Assembly (NCBI GenBank): GCA_903859815.1
Contig: CAIOOA010000074.1
Location: 1 to 32,580, forward strand
From: an uncultured Methylococcaceae bacterium
GTDB lineage: Bacteria > Pseudomonadota > Gammaproteobacteria > Methylococcales > Methylococcaceae
Direction: 5' to 3'
Length of the DNA stretch: 32,580 bases
Part shown: positions 25,522 through 32,580 of the stretch, piece by piece
How positions within the stretch are numbered: position 1 is the first letter of the stretch
How the letters are laid out: the number at the start of each line of letters is the position of its first letter
The notes under the pieces: model-generated
What the model was told of the DNA's origin: nothing
Database searches by the model: none
The model's input: only the letters and a program-made list of their open reading frames with translations
Translations under genes and position numbers: made by a program

Positions 25522-27420
25522 TTAAACCATGATCTGCTGTAGCAGATTGTTTAGTTTGTGGACAAAAGCGGCTGGATCGTCAATTTGTCCGCCTTCGCTT
25601 AGCACGGCTTGGTCGAAAAGTATCAGGGTCAAATCGGCGAAGCGGCTTTCATCGGTTTCATTTTTCAGCTTACCAATCAAGGCATGATTAGGGTTGATCT
25701 CGAACACAGGCTTGCTACTGGGTACAGTTTGACCAACCTCTTTGAGTATCTTCTCCATGGTGCGATTCATGCCGTAAGCTTCGCTGACCAAACAAGCCGG
25801 TGAAGCGGTCAAACGATGGCTCAGTTTGACATCGGCCACTTTGCCATCCAAGGTTTTCTTGATTTTAGCCACTAAATCGTCGAAATCCTTGCTGATGTTG
25901 TTTAGTTCCTCTTTCTCCTTCTCGTCTTCCAGCTTGCCTAAATCCAAGTCGCCTCGTGCGATGGACTGTAAATGCTTGCCTTCATAATCGCTGAGGTGGT
26001 CAGCCAGCCAAGAGTCGATGCGGTCGCCGAGCAACAACACTTCCACACCCTTCTTGCGGAAAATTTCCAAGTGTGGGCTATTCTTTGCCGCTGACAAACT
26101 ATCGCCGGTGATGTAATAAATCTTGTCCTGGCCTTCTTTCATCCGTGAAATATAGTCGTCCAAGGAAACCTCTTGGGCATCATTTTCAGTGGAAGAGAAG
26201 CGCAACAGTTTGGCGATGCGGTCTTTGTTCTTGTAATCGTCGATAACGCCTTCCTTGAGTACTTGACCGAATTCCTTCCAAAACGCCTTGAATTTATCCG
26301 GCTCGTTTTTCGCCAAATCTTCAAACAGCCCCAACAGCTTCTTCACCGCGCCGGAGCGGATTTTTTCCAGCAACTGGTTTTCTTGCAGCAATTCACGGGA
26401 AATGTTGAGCGGCAGGGAGTCGGAGTCAATCACACCACGAATGAAACGCAAATAACGCGGCATCAGCTTGTCGGCATCGTCAGTGATGAACACCTTTTTC
26501 ACATACAGCTTCACCCCATGCTTAGGGTCGCGCTCCCACAGGTCAAACGGTGCGTGTGAAGGAACGTAAAGCAGCAAGGTGTATTCGTTGGTGCCTTCCA
26601 CTCGGCTGTGCAACCGGGCCAATGGCTCCTTGAAGTCATGGGAGACATGCTTGAAGAATTCGTTGTATTGCTCTTCGGTTATTTCATCCTTGGATTTTGT
26701 CCACAATGCCGATGCACTGTTGACGATCTCGTATTCCACTGGCTTTTCTTCTTCCTTTTCTTCACCGTAACTCTCTTTCTTCATCTCGATGGGGATGGAG
26801 ATGTGATCGGAGAATTTGCGAATGATGCTGCGAAGCTTCCAGCCTTCGAGGAATTCGTCCTCACCCTCGCGCAAGTGCAGCGTGATTTTGGTTCCCCGGT
26901 CATCTTTTTGAATGGTTTCAAGGCTGAATTCGCCTTCCCCATTCGATTCCCAGCGCACACCCTCTTCAGGGTCGCCACCCGCTTCGCGGGTTTCCAGCGT
27001 CACACGGTCAGCGACAATGAAAGAAGAGTAGAAGCCCACGCCAAATTGTCCAATCAACTGGCTGTCTTTGGCTTCGTCGCCTGTAAGGGATTCAAAGAAA
27101 TGGCGAGTGCCTGAACGGGCAATCGTGCCGATATTCTCACGCACTTCGTCGCGGTTCATGCCGATGCCGTTGTCCGAAATCGTGATGGTCCGCAGTTCTT
27201 TGTCATAATCCAAGCGGATTTTCAACTGGCTGTCGCCTTCGTAGAGGCTTTCATTGCTCAGCGCACTGAAGCGCAGCTTGTCGGCAGCATCCGAGGCGTT
27301 GGAGATCAATTCACGTAGAAAAATTTCCTTGTTGCTATACAAGGAGTGAATCATCAGGTTGAGCAGTTGTTTGACTTCCGCTTCAAACCCTAGGGTGACT
27401 TTGTTTTCTGCAACAGTCAT
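25522..27420 (-). CDS. htpG: Molecular chaperone HtpG (bacterial Hsp90)
   Basis: The product has 632 aa, the normal length. It has the GHKL ATP-binding motifs: ELISNASDAADKLR, DNGIGM, and GQFGVGFYSSF. The middle domain has ISRELLQENQLLEKIRSG and the C-terminal dimer domain follows to LLQQIMV. HtpG is an ATP-dependent cytoplasmic chaperone active under heat and other stress. The ATG at 27420 has GAGG upstream. A sigma-32-like promoter about 120 bp upstream fits heat-shock control. Confidence 0.98.
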   Translation of the reverse strand: MTVAENKVTLGFEAEVKQLLNLMIHSLYSNKEIFLRELISNASDAADKLRFSALSNESLYEGDSQLKIRLDYDKELRTITISDNGIGMNRDEVRENIGTIARSGTRHFFESLTGDEAKDSQLIGQFGVGFYSSFIVADRVTLETREAGGDPEEGVRWESNGEGEFSLETIQKDDRGTKITLHLREGEDEFLEGWKLRSIIRKFSDHISIPIEMKKESYGEEKEEEKPVEYEIVNSASALWTKSKDEITEEQYNEFFKHVSHDFKEPLARLHSRVEGTNEYTLLLYVPSHAPFDLWERDPKHGVKLYVKKVFITDDADKLMPRYLRFIRGVIDSDSLPLNISRELLQENQLLEKIRSGAVKKLLGLFEDLAKNEPDKFKAFWKEFGQVLKEGVIDDYKNKDRIAKLLRFSSTENDAQEVSLDDYISRMKEGQDKIYYITGDSLSAAKNSPHLEIFRKKGVEVLLLGDRIDSWLADHLSDYEGKHLQSIARGDLDLGKLEDEKEKEELNNISKDFDDLVAKIKKTLDGKVADVKLSHRLTASPACLVSEAYGMNRTMEKILKEVGQTVPSSKPVFEINPNHALIGKLKNETDESRFADLTLILFDQAVLSEGGQIDDPAAFVHKLNNLLQQIMV

Positions 27421-27854
27421 AGTGTATGCAAATCCTCGTGACTAAGTTAGATTGGATGAGGCCAGTATAGGCCAACTATTGAACAGCTTGTGATAGTGAC
27501 AGCAAAAAAGTCACATCAACATACAAACGATTACCGACATTATTGGGATGTTTCGATTTTTTTCAAGCTCGCAAGTATAAAAAGTTGCTTAAATTTTGTA
27601 AGACAAACCCTCGACTAAGTGCGATAGGATTGCCGATGGCGTTGATTGTTTACATTATAATAGGCGAACTTAGTTTTTTTGAAGCTGATTCGCTCCAAAG
27701 TGAGAATAGCTGGCTCACTTAATGTAAGCCATTCTTTCACTCGTAAATAGTGGTATCATTGGCAAAAAGGTTAACCGGATTCCAACCAATCCCCACAGTG
27801 GGAAGCCGTCGGCTCGGGCTGTTGAAAGAAGGGCTTGCATCCCAAGGACTACCC
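27421..27854. other. Intergenic region between divergent htpG and parA
   Basis: Apart from the sigma-32-like promoter (27539-27567), the region holds a GGCC-AGTATA-GGCC palindrome (27460-27473) in the htpG leader and an AT-rich stretch with TATAAT near 27657 that lacks a good -35. I saw no RNA gene, and no repeat shared with the array downstream. Confidence 0.4.
27539..27567 (-). promoter_or_regulatory. Sigma-32-like heat-shock promoter of htpG
   Basis: On the minus strand CTTGAAA (27567-27561) is separated by 13 bp from CCCAATAAT (27547-27539). This fits the sigma-32 consensus CTTGAAA / CCCCATnT except for one missing C. Transcription would start near 27531, giving a leader of about 110 nt. 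Confidence 0.55.
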
Positions 27855-28478
27855 ATGATTATCGCCATACTCAATCAAAAAGGCGGGGTCGGCAAAACCA
27901 CGCTATCCGTGAACTTGGCAGCCGCACTGGCCTTGTCGGGCAAGCGCACCTTGTTAGTCGATGCCGACCCGCAAGCCAGCGCATTGGACTGGCAGGCGGC
28001 AAGGAAAGGCGAAAGCCTGTTCCCAGTGGTGGGCATCGCCAAGCCGACCTTGCACAAGGACATTCCCGGTCTTTCAGGCGGCTATGAACATGTCGTCATC
28101 GACGGCCCGCCTAGGGCCAACGAGTTGGCGAAGTCGGCAATCATGGCGGCCGACTTGATTGTGATACCCGTTCAACCTTCGCCCTACGATGTCTGGGCCG
28201 CCGAGGAAATCATCAAGCTCTACCAAGAAGCCAGCCTGTTCAAGGAAAACCTCAAGGCTGTCTTCGCCATCAACCGAAAGATTGGCAACACCGCGATTGG
28301 TCGGGATGTGGGGGCAGCCTTGAAGAGCTACCCGTTCCCGTTGGCGGTTTCCTTCATCAGCCAGCGGGTGGTGTTTGCCGAAAGCGCAGCCAGTGGCCTG
28401 TCCGTGTTGGAAGCCGAACCCAAAGGGCCGGCCGCCAAAGAAATCCGATCCCTCATGCAAGAATTGTTGGAGTTTTGA
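27855..28478 (+). CDS. parA: ParA-family partition ATPase, stand-alone
   Basis: The product has 207 aa from the ATG at 27855, with AAGGA 6 nt upstream; the frame stays open further upstream but that part is not protein-like. It has the deviant Walker A KGGVGKTT (Lys9, Lys14), the A' motif DADPQ (36-40) and Walker B VVIDGPP (80-86). The short form without an N-terminal HTH is typical of type Ib plasmid partition and of orphan ParA proteins that position cellular cargo on the nucleoid. The next gene starts 3 bp after the stop. No ParB-like gene follows. Which cargo is moved cannot be seen. Confidence 0.9.
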   Translation: MIIAILNQKGGVGKTTLSVNLAAALALSGKRTLLVDADPQASALDWQAARKGESLFPVVGIAKPTLHKDIPGLSGGYEHVVIDGPPRANELAKSAIMAADLIVIPVQPSPYDVWAAEEIIKLYQEASLFKENLKAVFAINRKIGNTAIGRDVGAALKSYPFPLAVSFISQRVVFAESAASGLSVLEAEPKGPAAKEIRSLMQELLEF

Positions 28479-28481
28479 CCC

Positions 28482-28832
28482 ATGGCAAAGAAAACCATTA
28501 CCATATCCCGCAAGCCCACCGCCGATACCTCCGCCCCGGTGGAGAGTGAGCCACCTGTCACTTCGTCAGCCTTGGCATTGAATTGGGAGCCACCCTCCAA
28601 AGCGTTGCCAGAAAGTCCAGAGGCTCAGGTGGCAACCACCCCATTCGCTTACACACCCTTTGAATTGGCGGTTTATGCCCCGGCGTTTTACCTGTCCTAT
28701 GGCCTAGCCTTCAGCACGATCATGATGAGCGCATTCATACCCGGTAGCGGTTTGATCCGTCAAGGCATTCATGACGGTGTCCATGCGGCACTAAAGCCGG
28801 TCGGGGTTTGCAACCCCGACGGAAACGTTTGA
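28482..28832 (+). CDS. Small protein of unknown function, probable ParA partner
   Basis: The product has 116 aa, starting 3 bp after parA and so almost surely co-transcribed. It has a short basic start (MAKKTITISRKP), a Pro/Ser/Glu-rich flexible part to about residue 55, then a hydrophobic helical segment (about 58-105: FELAVYAPAFYLSYGLAF, then IRQGIHDGVHAAL). Basic N-terminal peptides that stimulate ParA ATPase are known in ParB and McdB-type partners, so it may be an adaptor between ParA and a cargo (inference). Residues 107-113 are encoded by a palindromic repeat (28800-28820), so the original C-terminus may have been altered. Family not recognised. Confidence 0.7.
   Translation: MAKKTITISRKPTADTSAPVESEPPVTSSALALNWEPPSKALPESPEAQVATTPFAYTPFELAVYAPAFYLSYGLAFSTIMMSAFIPGSGLIRQGIHDGVHAALKPVGVCNPDGNV
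28800..28820. repeat. Palindrome overlapping the end of the ParA-partner gene
   Basis: A perfect 9-bp stem GTCGGGGTT/AACCCCGAC with loop TGC covers codons 107-113 of the gene. It resembles the stems at 28859 and 29443. There is no T-run, so it is not a classical terminator. Confidence 0.75.
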
Positions 28833-28891
28833 AGATCGCATCAATGCACCAAAAGTAAGCGACGGGATTACAAACCCCATCGCGCTTCGGT
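28831..28891. repeat. Left copy of a ~60-bp direct repeat with hairpin
   Basis: About 60 bp containing CACCAAAAGTAAGCGACGGG and the stem GCGACGGGATT/AACCCCATCGC (28859-28883) are repeated in the same direction at 29415-29475. The two copies frame the 22-bp array and the MITE. Confidence 0.75.
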
Positions 28892-28912
28892 ATTGACGGG
28901 GGCGGTGAGCCT

Positions 28913-29175
28913 TCCTACGGGAGTATGAGAGGGTTGCTACGGATATAGAAGAGCTTTCACACGGGAGTCGGAGAGGATTCCTACAGGTGTAGGAAATCCT
29001 TCCTATCGGAGTAGTGAAGAGTTCCCATGGGAATGGGACAGTCTTTTACGGGAGTGGGTTAGGGTTCATACTGGCGTAGGATAGCCTTCATACGGCAGTA
29101 TGAGACGGTTCCTACGGGTATAGGATAGCCTTCCCACGGGAGTTGGAGGAGATTCCTGCGGGTGTAGGATAGCGT
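28913..29175. repeat. Tandem array of twelve 22-bp hairpin units
   Basis: Twelve units start at 28913, 28935, 28957, 28979, 29001, 29023, 29045, 29066, 29088, 29110, 29132 and 29154; all are 22 bp except the seventh (21 bp). A typical unit is a 6-bp arm TCCTAC, a 4-base loop GGGA, the arm GTAGGA and a 6-base spacer TAGCCT. Arms vary together in some units: unit 4 TCCTAC/GTAGGA, unit 6 TCCCAT/ATGGGA, unit 9 TCATAC/GTATGA. Spacers alternate between purine-rich (GGGT, GGAT, CGGT) in odd units and pyrimidine-rich (TCCT, GTCT, GCCT) in most even ones, a 44-bp higher-order period. There are no spacers of unique sequence as in CRISPR. It begins about 80 bp after the ParA partner gene. Confidence 0.9.
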
Positions 29176-29203
29176 TCCGCTGGTTCCCAAGCTTCATCTC
29201 TCG

Positions 29204-29399
29204 TCGTTATACACAATGTCGGAGACACGTCATTTCGGCATGGATGCCGAAATCCAGCGTCCATGGATGGCAAGCTATAATTAGCCCGTTTCACTTAATC
29301 AAGCACTTACGCCATCTGATCGTTACCATCCTTGGTCTGGATACCGGCATCCCTGCCGGTATGACGGCACTACGGCTTGGCGGGACTTGTGTATAACGA
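29204..29399. mobile_element. 196-bp MITE with 13-bp terminal inverted repeats
   Basis: Perfect inverted ends TCGTTATACACAA (29204-29216) and TTGTGTATAACGA (29387-29399) enclose two REP-type palindromes (29229-29257 with TTCGGCATGGATGCCGAA, and 29337-29365 with ACCGGCATCCCTGCCGGT). The middle shares ACTTAATCAAGCACTTACG and GTTACCATCC with the element at 16461-16598. No coding capacity. Confidence 0.8.
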
Positions 29400-29414
29400 T
29401 GAGCGCGGAGCGTG

Positions 29415-29475
29415 TGAACGATCAAAAATACACCAAACGTTAGCGACGGGGTTACAAACCCCGTCGCGCTTTGGT
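29415..29475. repeat. Right copy of the ~60-bp direct repeat with hairpin
   Basis: This matches 28831-28891 (ACACCAAACGTTAGCGACGG here). Its stem GCGACGGGGTT/AACCCCGTCGC with loop ACA (29443-29467) is a perfect 11 bp, against imperfect in the left copy. It ends about 20 bp after the CHAT-STAND-TPR gene (minus strand) and could also shape the 3' end of that transcript. Confidence 0.75.
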
Positions 29476-29495
29476 GGGAACGATAAACGATGGGC

Positions 29496-32400
29496 TTACA
29501 GCTTTTCGAGCAGCAGGAGGATTTCGGCGGCCATGGAGAAGTCCAGATCCGGCGCGTGGGCGAGTTGTGGGTCGCGGCTGCCGGCGACGATGGTTTGCAG
29601 GGCGTGGATGAAGGTGTGTGCGTTGCTCGGCAATCCAGGATTCGCGGCGTGTGCTTGCAGCAGTTCGGAGGCGGCGGTGTTGTCCCCGGCTCGCAAGGCT
29701 TGAGCCACAGCAAGAGCGGTGCGGCCATCCGAGTTGTGATTCTCGCCGCCGTCGCGGCGGTAGGCGAGATAGCAGTTTAACGCCTTGGCTCTCGCCTCGG
29801 CGGCGGCGGTTGGGTTGCCGTCGTCGGTCTCAATCTCGGCGAGAATGGCCCAAGCATTCCAAATTGTACCCGCATGACCGAGGGACTTCTTGCATTCAAT
29901 CGCACGATGGATTTCCTGACGGGCTTCTGCTATGCGATTGAGCTTTCTCAAGCAAATGGTGAGGTTGCTCCGGGCGGATCCTTCACTAGCTGTGTCACCG
30001 ATTTCAATATATTTGTCAGCGGCTTGGCTTAGGAAAGTGATGGCATCTTCGATGCGACCTAAGGAATCACCATATAAGTGCCCTAATTGCCCCAAGGTTT
30101 TCACCTCTACTGCAATTTCACCAAGTCGTACACTTATTTCTAGCGATTTGCGGTAAGCATCCTCCGCCATTTCCGGCTGTCCTATTTTCTGATATACCAA
30201 ACCAGTATGATGCCAAGCGATGGCGACCGAACCCGGCTCGTCCATATTTGAGAAACGCTCACGGATATCCTGATAAGCCGCCAGAGCTTCAGGGTAGCGG
30301 CGCTGATCAAAGCGGACAGTACCAAGCCTGAATTTGCCGATGGCGACTTGTCGATCATTATTGAGTTTTACAGCATGGCGAATAACCTCTTCATAAGCCG
30401 CCGCCGCTTCATCCAATCGGCCCAAGCTTCTCAAACAATCGCCTCTTTCTACCAAACAGACGGATGCCATCTGTTCGTCTTTATGGGCTCCTTGCTCCTT
30501 GGCAATTGCTTCAAAACGTTGTTGCGCCTCGTCCAATACAGGCAAGGCAAGTTTCGATTGACCAGCAGTCTTCAAAACTACACCCAGCAGAATGTAAGCC
30601 ATCGCCAGATCATAATCGGCACTCGGATAGGCATGTTCACCTGTTGATCTTGCACGTTGCAGCAAGGCAGTAGCGCCTTCATAAGCCTCACGCAAATGCC
30701 CACTGCCCAACTGCTGTTCGATCCGGGTCCGTTGTGCCTCAAACTGCGCATGGTTCCAACAGTCGCCTAGCTTTGCCGCTGCCGCATCACGCACTCGTCT
30801 CACACGTTCCAGCAAGCGCGGTTTGCCTAGGAATTGCAACAAGCTGTAGAGCGATGTGGTCAAGTCTATTGTCTCTTCTGGGTCACCCGATTGTTGAACC
30901 CGATCGAGCAATGCAAACAGATTCGACAATTCAAAGCCTGTCAACGTCGCCGCAATTTCGGCGTTCTGACCTCGCCATTGCACGAGGAACCTAATATGTA
31001 CAAGCATTTCCTCTACCCAATGAATAGTCAACGCCTCTCGTTCCGCGTCGTCCATCTGACCTCGCAGATAAGGGCAGAGCGAGGGGTTCAGGCTCAGATG
31101 ATTATAAGGGTTGGGGGTTGCCAAGCCGGTGGCAATCAATTCCTCCGCCAACAATTCCACATCCGCTTGTTCCCATTGCATCATGGTTCGTAGCACATCC
31201 AAATCGACTCCGCCCTGAAACACGCCCAACACCTTTACCTTGTCTTGGGTTTTGGGTGACAAGCGGCGCAGCGAGAGTTCCAAGCTGGCATAGACCGATT
31301 GTTCACGGTTGCCGGGGTAACACCGTTCCATCTCCGCCATCAGTTTCACCAGATCGGCATGGGTGCGTTCCACGCCGAGAGTGCGGATGGACGGGGCCAG
31401 CAGCGCCAAAGTGCGGGCGTGGCAGTGGACGGCTTCGACCAGTTGGATGATGGATTCGGTGGTGTCGGTGTTGGAGTGCAAGGCTTGCCTTGCGGGGGGT
31501 TGCGGGTTTGGGCAAGGCAAGCCTTGCACTCCAGTTGTGGTATTCAACGCCCGTTCGACCAGCTTCACCGCGTCGTCTTGGGCGAGTTGGTGCAATTCAA
31601 TACGGTTGCAGTCGGCGGCGAAGGGTTCGGGCAAGGCTTCGCGGCTGGTGAAGATCAGGCGGGTGGTTCGATAACCCTCTCCCCCAACCCCTCTCCCGCA
31701 AGCGGGAGAGGGGAGCAAAAGCCCATTATTCTGATTAGGGGATGATGGCAAAAAGCCCCTCTCCCCACCGGGGAGAGGGGTTGGGGAGAGGGGGTACGAA
31801 CAACCAAGCAACCTCGCCAACAACTTAAGGATTTCGCCCAACTCTCGATGCGCCTCTTCGGTCAAGATGGCCGAGGTGTGCAGATAAGGCGGCATCAGAA
31901 TGCTTTCCATATTGTCGATCACCAACAGCGTGGCCTGTTCCTTCAAAGCACGTTCAACCGGCAGGATGGCCTGTTCCAAGTCGGCGAAACTGGCGACGGA
32001 GTAATTCGGCACAAGTTGATGGCCTATCGCATCCAACACGGCAGAGGTTGTGCTATGCAACTCCACCGACACAAATGCGACGCGGCGGATTTGCTGCGAG
32101 CGGACCAGCCAACGGGCGAACTCGGCGGCGAGCGCGGTCTTGCCTTCGCCGCCCTGCCCTCTTATCACCGCATAGCGCTCCTGTTTCAATAAACGTTGCA
32201 AGGCCAGCAGTTCGCGGCTACGACCGATGAAACCGGTCTCCGGTTCTGGTGGGGTTGCGCCTAAACGGTTGTGCAATGCGGTTTGCGCATCGGCTATGGT
32301 TTGGTTGGACGGCATAGCACGGAATAACTGCGGGTCGTCCTTCTCTTGGAACAGCACTGGCACGAACCAATCCTCCAAGCGGAAGTCGCCTAGCCCAAAG

Positions 32401-32580
32401 ACTTTCCCCCGGAAGCTGTCGTCTTTCAAGGTTCGCTGTCCGGCCAGCATCGCATCGCCGACCCGCGCTCCCTTAGCCAAGGCCGCATAAAACGCCTCGA
32501 CAAAGCGTCGGGCGGTTTCCACTAATACGGAATGGCTCATGGCGACGACCGAGGCCACGCCGACTTTCAGCAGTTCCGAG
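29496..32580 (-). CDS. CHAT-STAND NTPase-TPR protein, N-terminus outside the window
   Basis: The frame is open from the window edge; at least 1027 codons are seen (numbers below count from the Met at 32558). The first about 80 residues are the end of a CHAT (caspase-like) peptidase domain: ASVVAMSHSVLVETARRF, then GDAMLAGQRTL and WFVPVLFQ. A STAND P-loop NTPase follows: GFIGRSREL, Walker A GQGGEGKT (134-141), Walker B LLVIDNME (211-218), sensor RLIFTSREALPEPF. After about 480 come helical and TPR repeats (LLGVVLKTAGQSKLALPVLD, TGLVYQKIGQPEMAEDAYRK). Such proteins act as sensors that activate a protease, often in phage defence or cell-death pathways (inference). Two repeat elements are inserted in frame (residues about 254-296 and 343-363). 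The catalytic His/Cys lie outside the window. Confidence 0.85.
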   Translation of the reverse strand, partial: SELLKVGVASVVAMSHSVLVETARRFVEAFYAALAKGARVGDAMLAGQRTLKDDSFRGKVFGLGDFRLEDWFVPVLFQEKDDPQLFRAMPSNQTIADAQTALHNRLGATPPEPETGFIGRSRELLALQRLLKQERYAVIRGQGGEGKTALAAEFARWLVRSQQIRRVAFVSVELHSTTSAVLDAIGHQLVPNYSVASFADLEQAILPVERALKEQATLLVIDNMESILMPPYLHTSAILTEEAHRELGEILKLLARLLGCSYPLSPTPLPGGERGFLPSSPNQNNGLLLPSPACGRGVGGEGYRTTRLIFTSREALPEPFAADCNRIELHQLAQDDAVKLVERALNTTTGVQGLPCPNPQPPARQALHSNTDTTESIIQLVEAVHCHARTLALLAPSIRTLGVERTHADLVKLMAEMERCYPGNREQSVYASLELSLRRLSPKTQDKVKVLGVFQGGVDLDVLRTMMQWEQADVELLAEELIATGLATPNPYNHLSLNPSLCPYLRGQMDDAEREALTIHWVEEMLVHIRFLVQWRGQNAEIAATLTGFELSNLFALLDRVQQSGDPEETIDLTTSLYSLLQFLGKPRLLERVRRVRDAAAAKLGDCWNHAQFEAQRTRIEQQLGSGHLREAYEGATALLQRARSTGEHAYPSADYDLAMAYILLGVVLKTAGQSKLALPVLDEAQQRFEAIAKEQGAHKDEQMASVCLVERGDCLRSLGRLDEAAAAYEEVIRHAVKLNNDRQVAIGKFRLGTVRFDQRRYPEALAAYQDIRERFSNMDEPGSVAIAWHHTGLVYQKIGQPEMAEDAYRKSLEISVRLGEIAVEVKTLGQLGHLYGDSLGRIEDAITFLSQAADKYIEIGDTASEGSARSNLTICLRKLNRIAEARQEIHRAIECKKSLGHAGTIWNAWAILAEIETDDGNPTAAAEARAKALNCYLAYRRDGGENHNSDGRTALAVAQALRAGDNTAASELLQAHAANPGLPSNAHTFIHALQTIVAGSRDPQLAHAPDLDFSMAAEILLLLEKL
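31472..31533. repeat. Inverted-repeat element inside the STAND gene (22-bp arms)
   Basis: The arms TGGAGTGCAAGGCTTGCC... (31472-31493) and its exact reverse complement ending GCCTTGCACTCCA (to 31533) are perfect over 22 bp with about 18 bp between. The same arms occur at 1417-1438 and 1496-1517. It encodes GVQGLPCPNPQPPARQALHS (residues about 343-362) without breaking the frame. Confidence 0.85.
31671..31796. repeat. REP/MITE-like insert in the NTPase domain
   Basis: Near-complementary ends (CCCTCTCCCCCAACCCCTCT from about 31676, GGTTGGGGAGAGGG near 31780-31793) enclose two smaller palindromes, CTCTCCCGCAAGCGGGAGAG and CTCTCCCCACCGGGGAGAG. The insert is read in frame as YPLSPTPLPGGERGF and SPACGRGVGGEGY. 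It splits the NTPase domain between LLARLLG and TTRLIFTSRE. Confidence 0.85.

Noticed and set aside
27750-27854. N-terminal extension of ParA by 35 codons
   Set aside because: The ATG at 27855 has a good ribosome site and starts directly with the ParA Walker A region.
28800-28820. Intrinsic terminator for the parA operon
   Set aside because: The hairpin lies inside the coding sequence and no T-run follows.
28913-29175. CRISPR array
   Set aside because: Units abut with no unique spacers of constant length, the repeats themselves vary, and no cas gene is present.

Overview
The window looks like a chromosomal segment of a Gram-negative bacterium, most likely a gammaproteobacterium of the methanotroph/sulfur-oxidiser type (Methylococcales or Thiotrichales-like). 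This is an inference. It rests on the E. coli-like neighbours trxA-rho, a UvrA of 944 aa, HtpG, a PEP-CTERM (exosortase) sorting signal, a zinc-finger anti-sigma/ECF pair, and many dispersed palindromic repeats in intergenic DNA.

Layout. 1-5711: the 5' part of a secreted protein (minus strand), a TIGR02001-type outer-membrane-like protein, an overlapping ECF sigma / anti-sigma / S8 peptidase operon, and a TIGR03118-type PEP-CTERM protein. 5784-9646 (minus): rho, trxA and an HTTM-DCC membrane protein. 9927-16112 (minus): a 2061-aa secreted multidomain protein built around a glycoamylase/GH144-like domain. Just upstream of it lie an intrinsic terminator and what looks like a cyclic-di-GMP-I (GEMM) riboswitch. 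16461-19542: a graveyard of mobile and selfish DNA, with REP/MITE palindromes, an intact UPF0175/DUF3368 toxin-antitoxin pair, an antitoxin-like gene whose MazF-like toxin is cut to an 18-codon stub, a fragment of a second DUF3368 toxin, and an intact plus a decayed copy of a DUF2887 transposase/nuclease-like gene. 19824-27420: housekeeping and hypothetical genes (uvrA, a YeeZ-like SDR, a small unknown, a GT2 glycosyltransferase, htpG). 27855-29467: a stand-alone ParA ATPase, a small unknown partner, a regular array of twelve 22-bp hairpin repeats and a MITE. 29496-32580 (minus): a CHAT-STAND-TPR protein cut by the window edge.

The main points of interest are: (i) the 22-bp tandem array, whose units keep an internal hairpin through compensatory changes, beside a ParA pair without a recognisable ParB; (ii) the GEMM-like riboswitch with a swapped base pair, in front of the giant glucanase-like protein; (iii) repeat elements inserted in frame into coding sequences (two in the STAND gene, one in the leader of the giant protein, one at the C-terminus of the ParA partner); (iv) a hairpin family with a constant GCAAGC centre and co-varying arms; (v) an anti-sigma factor whose outer domain resembles a subtilase propeptide and is encoded next to a subtilase.

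No tRNA, rRNA or CRISPR array was recognised. All family names come from reading the sequence, without database searches.
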